DNA of 64,000 nt from Pestalotiopsis fici W106-1 (taxonomy: Eukaryota > Ascomycota > Sordariomycetes > Amphisphaeriales > Sporocadaceae): NCBI RefSeq assembly GCF_000516985.1, contig NW_006917098.1, forward strand, positions 2,418,001 through 2,482,000, given 5' to 3'. The translations under genes were made by a program, and so were the position numbers. This document shows, piece after piece, positions 36,634 to 48,391 of the stretch. Each line of letters starts with the position of its first letter. Positions within the stretch are counted from its first letter, which is position 1. The notes beneath the pieces were generated by a model. The model had not been told where the DNA came from. It saw only the letters and a list, made by a program, of their open reading frames with translations, and did no database searches.

Positions 36634-38487
36634 GGTGGGCGAGTCGTGGAAGATTTGGCTCTAATAGGCTGTGTGTGTGTGTGTATGCGAGAGAGAGAGA
36701 GAGAGAGACCGATGATTGGTAGTAGACAGGGATAAGCAAAGAGAGAGCTATCGTAAAAAGAAACAGTATACAGGATAGAGCTGGGCAATGTGGTGTGTGG
36801 CACAATGGCTCTTAAGAGTCAAGAAAAATTTCGAACATAGTAGTATCAAAAGGTATGACATAGGACAGCGGGCCACCAAACAAAAATGCAGTGAGGGGTA
36901 GCTTCGGAGCCCAGTCGGCGGGGTCACTTAAGGTGATTTTTTTTTTTCTCTCTCTGTCTGCTTGAGTGTCCATAATTGAGTTTACATTAATAAATGCCTT
37001 GCACGAGTCGTGTGCCAGCCCAGCCCAAGCCCATCAAGAACTCTTGTTGGTGGCTTATCCTGGCCACTGGTTATGGGAGATCGTGGAGGGAATTTGGAGG
37101 TTTGCGGGGTGGTTTTGACGGTAAATCATGGCCTAGGTGAGTAAAGACTCAAAAGCAAGGCGCTATAAGTGGGAACGTGAGGCGAGTGAGAGGCCTGGAG
37201 CAGCCCGAGCTGGCCCTGGAATCGGACCGTTCGTGGATTGCTAGGTGGATAGACTACAGCAATTATGTCTCGTGGACGTTTCCAGATAATGCCTCTCTTG
37301 AGAGAGGAAGAGGCTATAAAGACCTCATTTACTTCCACCGAGGCATTATGGTCTAAAATATGTGATTATTTGCTTGTCATTCGATGATTTTGGTCAACCC
37401 TGCCTGCGCATGAAACGACTAGATTCGGTATAATGTGTTTATACTCGAGCACCGTATATTCAGAAGACCTTCTCCAGCTTGGACGGCAGTGGCCCGCTCA
37501 TTCTACACAGAACTCACTCTTCATGGCGTCTTTGAGTCCTTTTCACCGGTAGTCTACTGGTTCATCATTCAAGACTATAGTGACTTGTGAGCCACAGTAC
37601 AGATTGCTCTCGCATGAACAATATCCATAGTATTTTCTGCTGTTGGTTATCCCACCATTGTAGGTTTACTCATCCATGTTAATAGACAGAGTCTCTTCGT
37701 TTTGATTAGTCTCATTTTGGATGTCTCACAAGTTATCGTAAGCCCATATAAAGCTCGTTGTAATATATTGAGTTATATTGCATTTGTATAACCTAATAGG
37801 ACTTTGATGTTTCGTTTCCGCGATTGCCGGATTCAAGAACAGCACAAGATCCTCTTTAAGCTACAATTGATACCCACTACCTACTTACCTAGCTAGAGCT
37901 TGAGCACGTGCCACCCAGTCGAGTTACCATTCCAGACGTTTAGCGCCAAAGCTGCAAGTAGTAATAGTACGCCCACTTCTTTCAGCACTCTCACCAAGCT
38001 GCAACCAAGCACCACACCAATTTTCCTTCTAAAGGGACTGGCAGTAGCAAGCAAGGCTCCACTCGAGCCTCACAACGACAGAGATTGTCCACTAAAGCAA
38101 CTGGTAAGTGAAAACGCGTTTGCATATGAGAAGAATCGAATAGGCCAGGCATTGGGGGAAAAAAAAAACATCCTGCTAACAGAATAATTGTCAAGGGGCA
38201 AACTCTGCTTTGCCAAACAGCAAGCAGGCTTTTGGCAAATTTTGCTGTCATTCTTTTTTTTTTCTCCTTGCCATCAGCCCACTACAATTACATTCTGTGC
38301 CTTCTTCTTGTCTTTTTGTTCTTCCCCCCATTCTTAAAGTCGAAGCCGCCGATGAAGCTGTTGTTCCGGATATTGCACCAGTTGCACTCTTCATCGACAT
38401 AGTTTGGCTGTCGCCGTTTGTCATCATTGCGAGCTTGATAGCAGGAACCCAAGTCGAGCAACGGGCCTCGATTGCTTTCAGGCCATC
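36634..38487. promoter_or_regulatory. Divergent upstream region of the ABM-fold and DCAF4-like genes
   Basis: 1.85 kb between diverging start codons, presumed to contain both promoters. GT repeat about 36670-36685 and GA repeat about 36689-36709 lie directly upstream of the minus-strand gene. A frame from 38210 continues into the DCAF4-like gene's second exon only by reading through its first intron, so it was not used. Confidence 0.5.
36668..36710. repeat. Compound GT/GA microsatellite
   Basis: About eight GT units followed by about ten GA units, 35-77 bp upstream of the minus-strand ABM-fold start codon, so within its likely 5' leader as CT/CA on the coding strand. Confidence 0.85.
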
Positions 38488-40374
38488 ATGTCTCATTTCA
38501 TGCCCCAGATCCCTGGCTACTACTATGGTAAGCAAATCCCTCTCCAGGTCCAACTCAATCATGATTAACAAAACTGCAGATGCCACCAGAAATCGCTACT
38601 TCAAGGTTGTGAATCACCCGACTGCACCCGCCCAGTCAGCCTGGTCCAGCGATGCCGTTAAGAAGCGCAAGCTGGAGGACGACAAGATGCAGCGGGCAGC
38701 TGAGCGCATGAAGCTGAATAAGAACCGGGTCAAGCGCTCACCGGCTTTGATGCGCCCTCTACATGGCGGCGATCTTTCACGCGAGATTCACGGCAGCGTT
38801 CAACAAGACATGGGACCAACTGCTATCGCCGCCAATCTGGTCCATCGAGGTAGCATTCTCTTCAATGACGCCCGCTGGGGTGCTTCCCAGAATATGAGCT
38901 GCATGTCTGTGATTGGAAAGGACAAGTTTACTGACCTTGGTTTTGCCTACATTTGTAAGTCTGCTATGTGCCCACTGAGGGGTTTCTTCTGCCTCCATCT
39001 CCTGCCTTTTCATGGCGCTAACTGTATCACTCTCCTAATGATAGCTCCTGATGGAAACTCGATTGCGTCCAGTTACATTCCCAGGGACGGTAAGGGCCAG
39101 TATGTCTACAACTCTCAACGCCTGTCTCCCAGTGCCATAACTAATGTATGAACAGAGTCCACCGCCGCCTCATAGTGGACGGTGGCTATTCTGTCCCCGG
39201 CAATCGCGCTGCCCCTTACCACGAAGGTGAGCACGAGCAGGTATCGGCCATCAAGTTTGACCACCATCGGAATTTCATCATCACTGCATCGTCAAGACCC
39301 GAGCCTTTTATTCCGCTACGCGTTCACAGGGTTGTTACAATGCACAAGCTTTGGAAGGATTGCAAAAGACCGTTTGTGCGACTTGGACAAGGTAAGTGTC
39401 TTGGCAATATCTATGATTTTAACATAGCTCATGCGGTGTTAGTGAGCAATGTCGGCACGCCGATCAGCATACCGGCTTCTCCAGAAATGAGTGCTTACCA
39501 TCATCCCTTTGGACTCGACATACAACAACCGACCGACGATTATTATGAGATCCATGCTCTTGCAATCCCCGACATCCAGACTCGTGTTATTTGTGCCATT
39601 GGTTCTAACAGGGGAATCCTACGATATGATGAAAGTTTGATTACGAGTTTGTCCGCAGATTCTATGGCGTATCCAATGACAACATTAGCGAATCCCAATC
39701 AAGGTCTGCACTGGGCTGCACCCAGCCCTCTCAGGCCGACCTCGTTTCCCCCGCAGTCATGTCGAGACATATTTACTGTCGACTTTCTTCGCGGGCACGA
39801 CATGATCATTCTTGGAGGAGGTCGACCTGGCCGCTGCCTTGTCACGGACGCTCGCGTACGTGATGATCATTGGCAGTCATTCCAGCACGGAACCAGCATT
39901 ACGCACATCAAGTCGCTCAACCAACACCACGTTCTCGTCAGCGGCACGCGGAACAAGATGTGCATCTATGACCTGCGTATGGTCGACAGAGAACACCGTA
40001 CCACTAGCGATGGACCCGACAAGTGGAAAAGCCTACACAGCAAACAAGAGCCAGCTCTCAGTCTTGTCGATTTCCCCGAGTACAAGAATAACGCTCACAT
40101 CAAGATTGGTTTTGATGTTGATATCGAAGCTGGAATCGTGGCCACCGCTCATGATGATGGCAGGGTTGCCCTCCACTCTCTCCAGTCGGGCAATCAGTTG
40201 GAGTCGCCAGCCATCGACATGGTCAAGGCCGATGTGGAGTCGAGAGGCCCGATCAAAACTTTGCAGTTTGCAAAGATGAACAATGACGCTCACTCGAGCT
40301 TGTTTGTCGGCGCCGGTTCGACCATGAAGGTGTTCTCGTACGGTCCGGTGATGGCTGATGACGATGAAGCTTGA
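38488..40374 (+). CDS. DCAF4-like WD40 protein (putative DDB1-CUL4 associated factor)
   Basis: Exons 38488-38527, 38580-38954, 39045-39099 and 39156-40374 give 562 residues. The N-terminus MSHFMPQIPGYYYDATRNRYFKV matches the PGYYYD-x-x-x-NRYF motif that opens human DCAF4 (WDR21). A basic helical stretch follows, then weak WD blades; MCIYDLR near residue 426 is a WDXR-like motif of DDB1-binding WD proteins. The probable role is substrate receptor for a CUL4-DDB1 ubiquitin ligase; substrate unknown. Start chosen because the ATG at 38488 gives the conserved N-terminus after splicing a 52-nt intron. Within exon 4, bases 39392-39427 look like a 36-nt intron (GTAAGT to ATAG) and removing them keeps frame; retained here because it is shorter than normal introns. 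Confidence 0.85.
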
Positions 40375-41695
40375 TGTTACGAAGCTCTTGGAAACCGATG
40401 TACACATGAGCCAAGGAGCCCAAGTGTCATCCTTCTTTGCATAGCATTCAGCTGCAGTTTGACTTCTTGTTTCTCCTTCCTCTTTCCATTTTTCCCTTTG
40501 TATTATGAAAAGCCAAGATACCCCTTGTTCCTATGCAAAGGAACTGTTTTCATAGGCCACAGTATGGATCTCAAGGTTTTGCAGAGAGGTTGACATTAGC
40601 GTGCCAAGCTTGGGCAGCTTCCATGGATCATACCTCTCTTTGTACGGAATAGATAGATAGCATGTATGGCTGCTGAGTGTGTCTTGGAAGGGACCAGCAG
40701 CGTACTCATTAATTGCACGCGTCCTTTGTATTTAAGTTTCATAAGACAATGATGCATGTTATTGAGACAGTAATCTGACTTGTTAACAAGACGCAAAATC
40801 AGCCTGGACAGGTTCAATGTTATTTGTTTGATGATGTGCATACATTACTACGGTATTCGGTACATACCTACTACTGTATGTAGTACAATCATAGCGTGCC
40901 CCTCACTAAATGGCCCTAATGCCGGCTGCCTATAGCTAGTATAATCTTCTGCCCACCGTTATTGGATCGCCCAGATGCAGACGCAGAACAACGGACATCA
41001 AACGTGGCAGTCTGCCAGAAATCGAATGTCTCGCCCACTCATACCTTTCTACCGGTCTGACCTGAGGCAGCCCTGCTTAGCGACCACATCAAGATTGTCT
41101 CAACAAATTGGGGTGGCCGGACCCCCCAAAGAGTGTCAATCGACCCAAACTGTTTTTCTTTCTGTTCTGTTAGGTTCTGGAACACTGCAGGTCATCAAAT
41201 GCAACTCCCTGTTTCGAACGCGTTCCCACTTCTGAGTAGGTGGTAGTGGTCCTTAGTAGCTGTATGTGTACCTTACCTAGTAGGCAGACAGACGGAGAGC
41301 CCATCCCGAATATCTCTTAGCGCACAGGGTATAAATCGGTGCATCTCGCAAATCTGAGAAGGAGATGTAAAAAGGGCAATGCAATCACGCGGAGAATCCA
41401 AATGAAACTCTGTGCGGGAAAGCGCTTCGCTCCAACCCAGGAAGAAAGAAAAAAAGAGTTGTCTGAATGGCAGGTACATTTAGGTAACCCAGCAGCGCCG
41501 CCGCCGCCGCCGCCGCCACCACCACCACCACTACAACCTCCAAAACCAATTTGACGCGTGTCCAACACAGCCTCGCTTCCAAAGCTAAAGACAAAGACCG
41601 ACCAAAGATAGACAACATACGCACCTGGCCGCTTGCTTGCCACAAAACACGCACATTCAGCTTGATGCCCGGATATCCACCTTATCCAAGTCGCC
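40375..41695. other. Intergenic; 3' region of DCAF4-like gene and upstream region of the next gene
   Basis: 1.3 kb without a recognisable gene. Carries a compound trinucleotide repeat (GCC then ACC) at about 41495-41531, 165-200 bp before the next start codon, so probably in its 5' leader or promoter. Confidence 0.5.
41495..41531. repeat. Compound GCC/ACC trinucleotide repeat
   Basis: About seven GCC units followed by about five ACC units. An open frame reads it as poly-Pro, but that frame has no link to the downstream gene. Confidence 0.85.
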
Positions 41696-44074
41696 ATGGC
41701 GGAACCAAAGAAGGGCTTTTGGAGTGGGCTTTTTCGCACAAAGAGCACTGCCCAAGCAGGCAGACTGGTATGCACCCACACACAAATCATGCACATGAGC
41801 ACGACCAGTCCAACTAGCGATTTTTCTAACCTGCCACACAGTCCAAAGAGCACGGTAGAAGGGCCAGTGATGGTGATGTTTCTTATGGACGGAAACCCTT
41901 GGGTGGCGGGAATACACGGCGTCGGCCCCGCCGCACCCCTCACGACACCAAGGGCAAAAGTCGAGCAGAGCCCAACGGTCACGGCTACAACGACTCACCC
42001 TTGTCCGAGTGGCCGCCTTCGGGCATGTCTAGCGAGGAAGAGCTCCCGCTCGGACGGGCAATGGAGCTCATATCACGAGGTGTTCCGGCGCACAAGGGCC
42101 ATAAGCGGCCAGTCCCACATCGCTCGGATCAGTACTACGCACTCTACACAACTACAGCTGGCAATCACGGCGGCGAAACAGATGCTGCTGACCAACACGA
42201 CTCCATGGTCCAGCTGACGACCCTCCGGATCCTGGGCAACAGCAACCCTGTTCGTCCATGGGAGACGCTGGAGCAACCCAGTCTGGCCTTTGGATATGGC
42301 ACCCGTCCCGGTACCATCACCTTGAACCACTGGGCCAGCCTGGCCAGCATCATACCACCGGCCATCGAACTCCGTGACCCTGGTATCAAGCCGCGTGAAG
42401 TGGGCCTGGTCGAGATCTTTGAGCGACTGCTGGAGCTGGAGGATGGATTAGAGTATGACAATGCAGATTTGATGTACCGGAATCTGTACAAACGATTCCT
42501 CAAAGACCCCGACAAGGTCCTGAATCCCCACAAGTCCATGGACAAGCAGATCACGGATCTGATCATGGTCCTATCGAGCCCTGATTGGATAGACTTCACC
42601 ATCCCAAAGAACCAAGTTGTCACAAGGTTCATCTACGACACACGGCCAGAAAACCATGAGCTATACCTCAGGTTCTTCCACCAACTTCTGCTCAGTCTCG
42701 AGCTAGATCTTCGAATATGCGCAGGAATCCACAACGATGTGTCTAAGGAGAAGCTTTTAGCTCAGATACCCCCAAAGATCCAGTGGAATCTAGCCTTGGC
42801 CAGGCGATGGAGGGATTATGTCCGCGTTGCAGAGTTCGGTGAGACAGCCGAGAAAGTGCGCCTGCGCTTCAAATTACGGAAACGCCAGGCCAAGATGCTG
42901 AAGCGTTTTGCTCAAATGATGAAGTGGCCGAACCTGGATGAGACATTAGATGCATTGAAGCAAAACGAAATCGAGGGAAACCTGCTAGGCCTCAGTTCAC
43001 ATACCATGGCCTTCTTTAGTGGTCTTGTTCTTCCTGGAGTAAGTAGATGCACTTCTTGACTGTATAACGAGCCAACTGACCATCCAATAGCCCACGTTCC
43101 CATTCCTGCTGATGAACACTCTCGTTGACATCGATCCGGACGAGGCCACGGATGATCTAGCTCTACTCACACACCTACATCCACAATGTGGGTTTCAATA
43201 TCGAAAGAGCTACACCTATTGGTCCGCTTCGTGTATTGTCGGAAAGGTACTGGCTCCGACATGTCTCGAGGTAGGCGGATGGATTGGCCCTGCTCGACCA
43301 ACAACACTAGAATCATCCGAAATCGCCCGCATCCGCTGCAGAAAACCCAGACAACGAATCACTCCAGAGGATGTGACTTCAATGAGTGAGAGGTCCGATC
43401 CTCTAGGCCCTCCCGCAGAAGTATTTCCAGTCAGCGAATACAAGCTAGTCACGCCAGACGTTGATGACTATGCGGATGCGGTCCGTATAGAGTTACTCAG
43501 CCTAACGAGTTTTCTGCCCAGCCGCCAGGATCACGGACCTCGATGGTTTGATGCTTCGATCCAATTTGCCATTGACGGAGTATCGTGGCCGTTGCGACTC
43601 ACACATGACGTCTCCTTCATCAACGCCTGGCCGTGTTCGTCAGGGCCCCACCCTCTGTTTTTCGACTATGTATACACCATCATCAAAGCTGACGAAATAG
43701 TCAACATGCGGGATTGGGGCAACCCCAATGCTTTCATTGAGAGAAGTTTCAACTCAACTCCAGTCGGCGGCAGCAAGGCGGCGAAGCCCATGATGGACGA
43801 TGACGATGCCGAGAGGGTCCTCGTGGTTGAGGCATTTGGCGCCCCAGACAACGAAGTGCTAGCACGAGCCTGGTGTTCGCATTGGGGTCTCAGTGCAGTG
43901 GTGGCGGATATCAGAAAGACTTGGTAAGTTTACGCCAGCAGTTACCTCCCTAGATGAAGTATACCCATCATGCTGACTATTAATAGCGTGGCATGTGCTA
44001 TTCGGGAAGCTTATGCAGCAACTTTAACGGTCGTCATACTAGTAGAGGACAGAGAGCGCGCCTTGTCCGAGTAA
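41696..44074 (+). CDS. Conserved-looking protein of unknown function, 729 residues
   Basis: Exons 41696-41767, 41842-43038, 43091-43923 and 43987-44074; every junction keeps frame, which strongly supports a real gene. Starts MAEPKKGFWSGLFRTKSTAQ. Residues 24-75 are Arg/Gly/Ser-rich and probably disordered. Residues about 125-390 are helical, with many charged residues (for example LRFKLRKRQAKMLKRFAQMM). The second half contains PTFPFLLMNTLVDIDPDEATDDLALL, a segment with WSASCIVGKVLAP, and near the end AFGAPDNEVLARAWCSHWGLSAVVAD. No transmembrane segment, signal peptide or catalytic motif could be recognised. I do not recognise the family. No function proposed. Confidence 0.85.
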
Positions 44075-45702
44075 AGAGCGGGTTTACGCAAACGACTTAT
44101 GAGTGACGAGAATACGCGATATGATGGCTGCAAAGTATAGCCAACGGTTTCTGCTGCACAGTCCGTATCGAGGGCATTGGTATGTAAACAAGCTCGGTAG
44201 GCTATTACTAGCGATTAATAGTTGGTCCGGGGAAACCGGAGAGGACGTAGTAGTGGATTTCCAAGATGGAGACTTGATTTGACAATTGGCCTATAGACTT
44301 GGGCCCTGACTATTGCCAGCAGCTTAGCAGAGTCTAGATGTCTGGCGGGCACCCGATAAGTAGGAACGGGAAGCACCACACTTGGCCTTGCAGCCACATA
44401 GCCAGACAAGTCCAGATTTAACAAACTATGAAGCCCACAACCTACCTTCCCAAGCAGCAAGACGCAGGATGGGGTGGCACACCTGTGCCCAGAAGCCCGC
44501 AGGTATCAGGCCGTGTCGGTGAGCCTTCTGGCCAGGTTTGAATGGACGCAATAAGCTTCCAAGGTGTCGATCCGCGCAACTAAGGGCTTGTTCTACGAAA
44601 TGATACGATCTGATCTGCATGTGGCAATTTTCTCCTCTGCCAGGAAACACGTCTTCTATGGTCGTGGCGACAGGCCCGTGATCGGGTGGCTTGCTCAAGG
44701 GCCACGATGGGCAATTATGGGCAGATCCCTCTAAGCAGCTAGCAACAGACAGAAAGAGGGCAAGCGAAGAAAGAAAAGAAAAAGTTTATACTCAGCATGA
44801 TTGACAGACTGCACTGGTCCGATAGGGAATCAGGTCCCTGTATTTCCCCAAACTCCACCTCATCTTCTCCACTATAGCTGTGCCCCAGGGCCTATGGTGG
44901 GGTTGTAAGCGACCCCTAGTGACGACATGCCACTTCGTCCCCGGATGCCCCTTTGGACCCCCTTCCGCTGCATAGTCGGGGTAACTTCGTGAGTCCAGAA
45001 TCTTGTGGTAGAAAGAAAGAGAAGGAGCGGAAGAAGAGGAGAGAAGAACGCCACAGCTACTTCGAGACCTTCTTACTTATTCGCTTTGCATCTGTGACTT
45101 CTTGGCCCTGTCGATATTTCTCGTGACCTCTCTCACCTTGCTCCCGCCCCTCCTCTACGTCTTACACGACGTTTCGAGACAAACAGCAGTAGCCGGGTAG
45201 TCAGTCCACTCATCGCCCCGTCACCCGTCCATTCCGAGCCAGCCTCAACCGTTGAGGTCCTATCTGGCCTGCCTGCCTACCTACCTACCTACCTACCTAC
45301 GACATCGCCTATTCGTGTGTAACGACTTTCAGGAGAGTCTGTCTGCAAGCATGGAGTATGTAATCACTCATCCGCCCCCTCCAATTTGAGTCTCGATCGA
45401 TCTCAAGCAGTCTCGAAGCTTCTCATCTGGCACTATACTTACAGCGGTATCGGAATCCTTGTGCTGACCAAGAGCGTTTGCTTTTTTGCTCATCTAGTAC
45501 ACGAAATCATATTCACATTGAGACTGAGGTACATACTGCAGCTCTTTCCCAATTCCTTTGTTCCTGACATGCTGCTTTACGGGCCGCTCAATTACTCCCG
45601 TCAAATAATTTGTGTCTTTTCAATTTTCTTTCCTTCCTTCCCACCCAGCTACTAGTTCTCACTTTTCAACAAAACCACTGTTTATTACTAGCAAGCGGCG
45701 AC
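44075..45702. promoter_or_regulatory. Upstream region of the FGGY kinase gene
   Basis: 1.6 kb with no gene. Contains CTAC repeats at about 45268-45301. A short upstream open frame at 45351-45389 (MEYVITHPPPPI) lies in the probable leader; a GTATGT donor at 45356 with an acceptor at 45690-45691 could also form a 5'-leader intron. Neither is proven. Confidence 0.5.
45268..45301. repeat. CTAC/CTGC tetranucleotide repeat
   Basis: About eight units of CTAC, preceded by CCTGCCTG, upstream of the FGGY kinase gene. The same motif class (TACC) flanks the Fot1 insertion. Confidence 0.85.
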
Positions 45703-47649
45703 ATGGCAATTGACAAGATCCTACAGACTCATTACATCGGTATTGATGTCGGCACTGGTTCTGCCCGCGCCTGTCTAATCGATTCTAGCGGAGACATCAA
45801 GTCTCTTGCTTCAGAGCCGATTAAGCTGTGGCAGCCTCAGACCGGATACTATGTAAGTATACTACCCCAACCTGGTTTGTTGATCTTTCACATCGCAAAG
45901 CTAATCTTACAATGATAGGAACAATCAACATCGGACATCTGGTCATGTATATGCACCTGTGTTCACAAGGTTGTTCACCAGTCCAACACTGATCCGAACA
46001 CCATCAAGGGCATTGGTTTCGACGCCACATGCTCACTGGCTGTTTTCTCCAATGTCACCGACGAGCCCATCACAGTCACCGGTCCAAACTTTGAGGACGA
46101 TGGCAATGCTCGCAATGTCATTCTCTGGCTTGACCACCGCCCGGTCGAGGAGACGGAGAAGATCAATGCCACCAATCACAACCTGCTCCGATACGTCGGC
46201 GGCACAATGAGCATTGAGATGGAGATTCCAAAGGTCCTCTGGCTCAAGAACAACATGCCTCCGGAACTGTTTGACCAGTGCAAGTTCTATGACCTGGCGG
46301 ATGCACTCACGCACATGGCCACTGGCAATGACACCAGAAGCTACTGCAGCACCGTCTGCAAGCAAGGCTTTGTTCCCGTCGGCGTTGACGGCAGTGTCAA
46401 GGGCTGGCAAGAAGACTTTTACGAGACAATTGGTCTCGGCGACCTGGTGAAGGATGACTTTAAGCGCATGGGAGGCGTCGACGGGGTGGTGAGCCCATTT
46501 CATTATACTCCTTCTATCTCTTTTGTTCTCATCTCCTCCATTCTGGAATGAGTTCGCTAACACATGATGGCAAATATACAGAATGGCAAGTACGCCAGTG
46601 CTGGTGAGCTAGTGGGTACTCTGTCCGACAAAGCAAGCCGAGAGCTGGGGCTGCCTGTCGGTATTGCCGTCGGCAGCGGCGTCATCGATGCTTACGCTGG
46701 ATGGATTGGAACGGTAGGCGCTAAGGTCGACACTGAGTACGGTCAATCAGACGAGACACACCCGGCAAACGACATTTCCCAAGCCTTCACACGACTTGCC
46801 GCTGTGGCCGGCACATCGACTTGCCATCTCGCCATGTCTGAGAAGCCCGTCTTTGTCAATGGCGTATGGGGACCCTACCGAGATGTGCTTCTTCCCGACT
46901 ACTGGATGGCCGAAGGTGGACAGTCTGCCACGGGCGAGCTCTTGAGGCACGTCATCGAGACACACCCGGCGTATTCCAGTGCCAAAACCATGGCCGAGGC
47001 AATGCAGACGAACATTTACGAGTACCTAAACACTCACTTGGCCGAGTTGGCCGAGAAGCAGGGCGCTCCTACGATATCCTACCTGGGACGACACTTCTTC
47101 TTCTATGGAGATCTCTGGGGCAACCGTTCGCCGGTGGCTGATGCCAACATGAAAGGCGCAGTGATTGGGCTGAGTTCAGACGCAAGTCTCGACGGCCTTG
47201 CTCTCTACTACTATGCAACCATGGAGTTCATTGCACTGCAGACCAGACAGATCATCGAGGCCATGAACGAGTCTGGCCACAGCATCAGCACCATCTTCAT
47301 GTCTGGCTCCCAGTGCCAGAACCCCTTGCTCATGGATCTCATGGCCACAGCCTGTGACATGCCGGTGCTGATTCCGCGGTACGTCCACGCCGCCGTGGTG
47401 CACGGTGCGGCCATGCTGGGAGCCAAAGCCGCCAGTGCCGATGCCGACGGCAAGACGGAGAATCTCTGGACCATCATGGACCGCATGAGCAAGCCGGGCC
47501 GACTGGTCAAGCCCGGCACCGACGAGGGAGAGAAGAAGCTGCTTCACGCCAAGTACGAGGTTTTCCTGGAGCAGTGCCGTACGCAACAAGAGTATCGCAG
47601 GAAAGTTGATGAAGCAACTTCTTCTTGGGCAAAGGCTTTTGGAAAGTAA
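45703..47649 (+). CDS. FGGY-family pentulose kinase (probable D-ribulokinase)
   Basis: ATP-dependent sugar kinase, likely acting on D-ribulose or a related pentulose, linking it to the pentose phosphate pathway. Exons 45703-45852, 45919-46488 and 46582-47649 give 595 residues. FGGY_N marks: YIGIDVGTGSARACLID (phosphate loop), GIGFDATCSLAVF, WLDHRP and GGTMSIEMEIPKVLWL. FGGY_C marks: GIAVGSGVIDAYAGW, STCHLAMS, GSQCQNPLLMDLMATA and AAVVHGAAMLGA. Length and motifs fit the eukaryotic FGGY/YDR109C group, which has D-ribulokinase activity in yeast and human, rather than glycerol kinase or xylulokinase. The substrate is inferred from that group. Confidence 0.9.
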
Positions 47650-48391
47650 AAGTACTGAACTAGACAGGCTGGTTCGATGATGTTGTCCTGGGAAGCAGTA
47701 AAGGTGCGGATGTAATTAGACAAGACCTTGATTCGACCATTTTGCGTGAACCTCAATCGATAGAAGAGAAAGGGAGGGAGGGAGCTAGAGCGTTTATTTA
47801 CCCCAATGAGTGCGTACAACCTTACATTCAGGAAGTGTCAAGAACAAACAGTGATGAGAAGTGTTTTTTTTTTTTTTTTTTTTTTCCGTGTCTAGCCTTG
47901 AATGCACGATTGAGATGCTACTGCAATTAGTGAAGGCCTCGAGGGCTGGAGATTTTGTCCTCAAGGCACAGGAAATGGTAACGTACCTTGATGTACCTGA
48001 GGCATCTATTGACAGGCAATATGAATTAAATACTAAAGCTTTCAAATAATAAAGCCCGAGCTCTAGCGAGACAGTCCCCATTAAAATCTTGGCGGAACCG
48101 CGTTTTCTTGGTGGGTCGGTCAAGGTTCTGTCTGCTCCACTGACTGCCTGCAGTGCAAGCACCCGTTAGAGCCTAGCAACCAACAGCCTAGCAAGCCTAG
48201 CTTAGCTTCTGGATTCCCGCCTTGTTGATTTGTTTTCTCAGCCTCGTGTGAATTTTAGAGCTTCTTTTACAGCAACCCAAGGGTGAGTGAGGAGCACTTC
48301 ACCACCACGCTGCTAATACTTTCCTGTCCGAATCACCTCCTTTCCTCCAATCGATGTGCATTACGGCTCGCAGTGCTCTACTCGATCCATC
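47650..48391. other. Intergenic, FGGY kinase 3' region to nucleoporin start
   Basis: 742 bp with a 22-T run at 47864-47885 and repeated CCTAGCAA units (48172-48205) shortly before the nucleoporin leader. No gene seen. Confidence 0.5.

Noticed and set aside
38210..38579. In-frame N-terminal extension of the DCAF4-like gene
   Set aside because: It requires reading through the 52-nt intron and destroys the conserved PGYYYD start.
45268..45301. CTAC tandem repeats as a possible CRISPR or telomere-like array
   Set aside because: Simple four-base microsatellite with no spacers; not the fungal telomere repeat TTAGGG.
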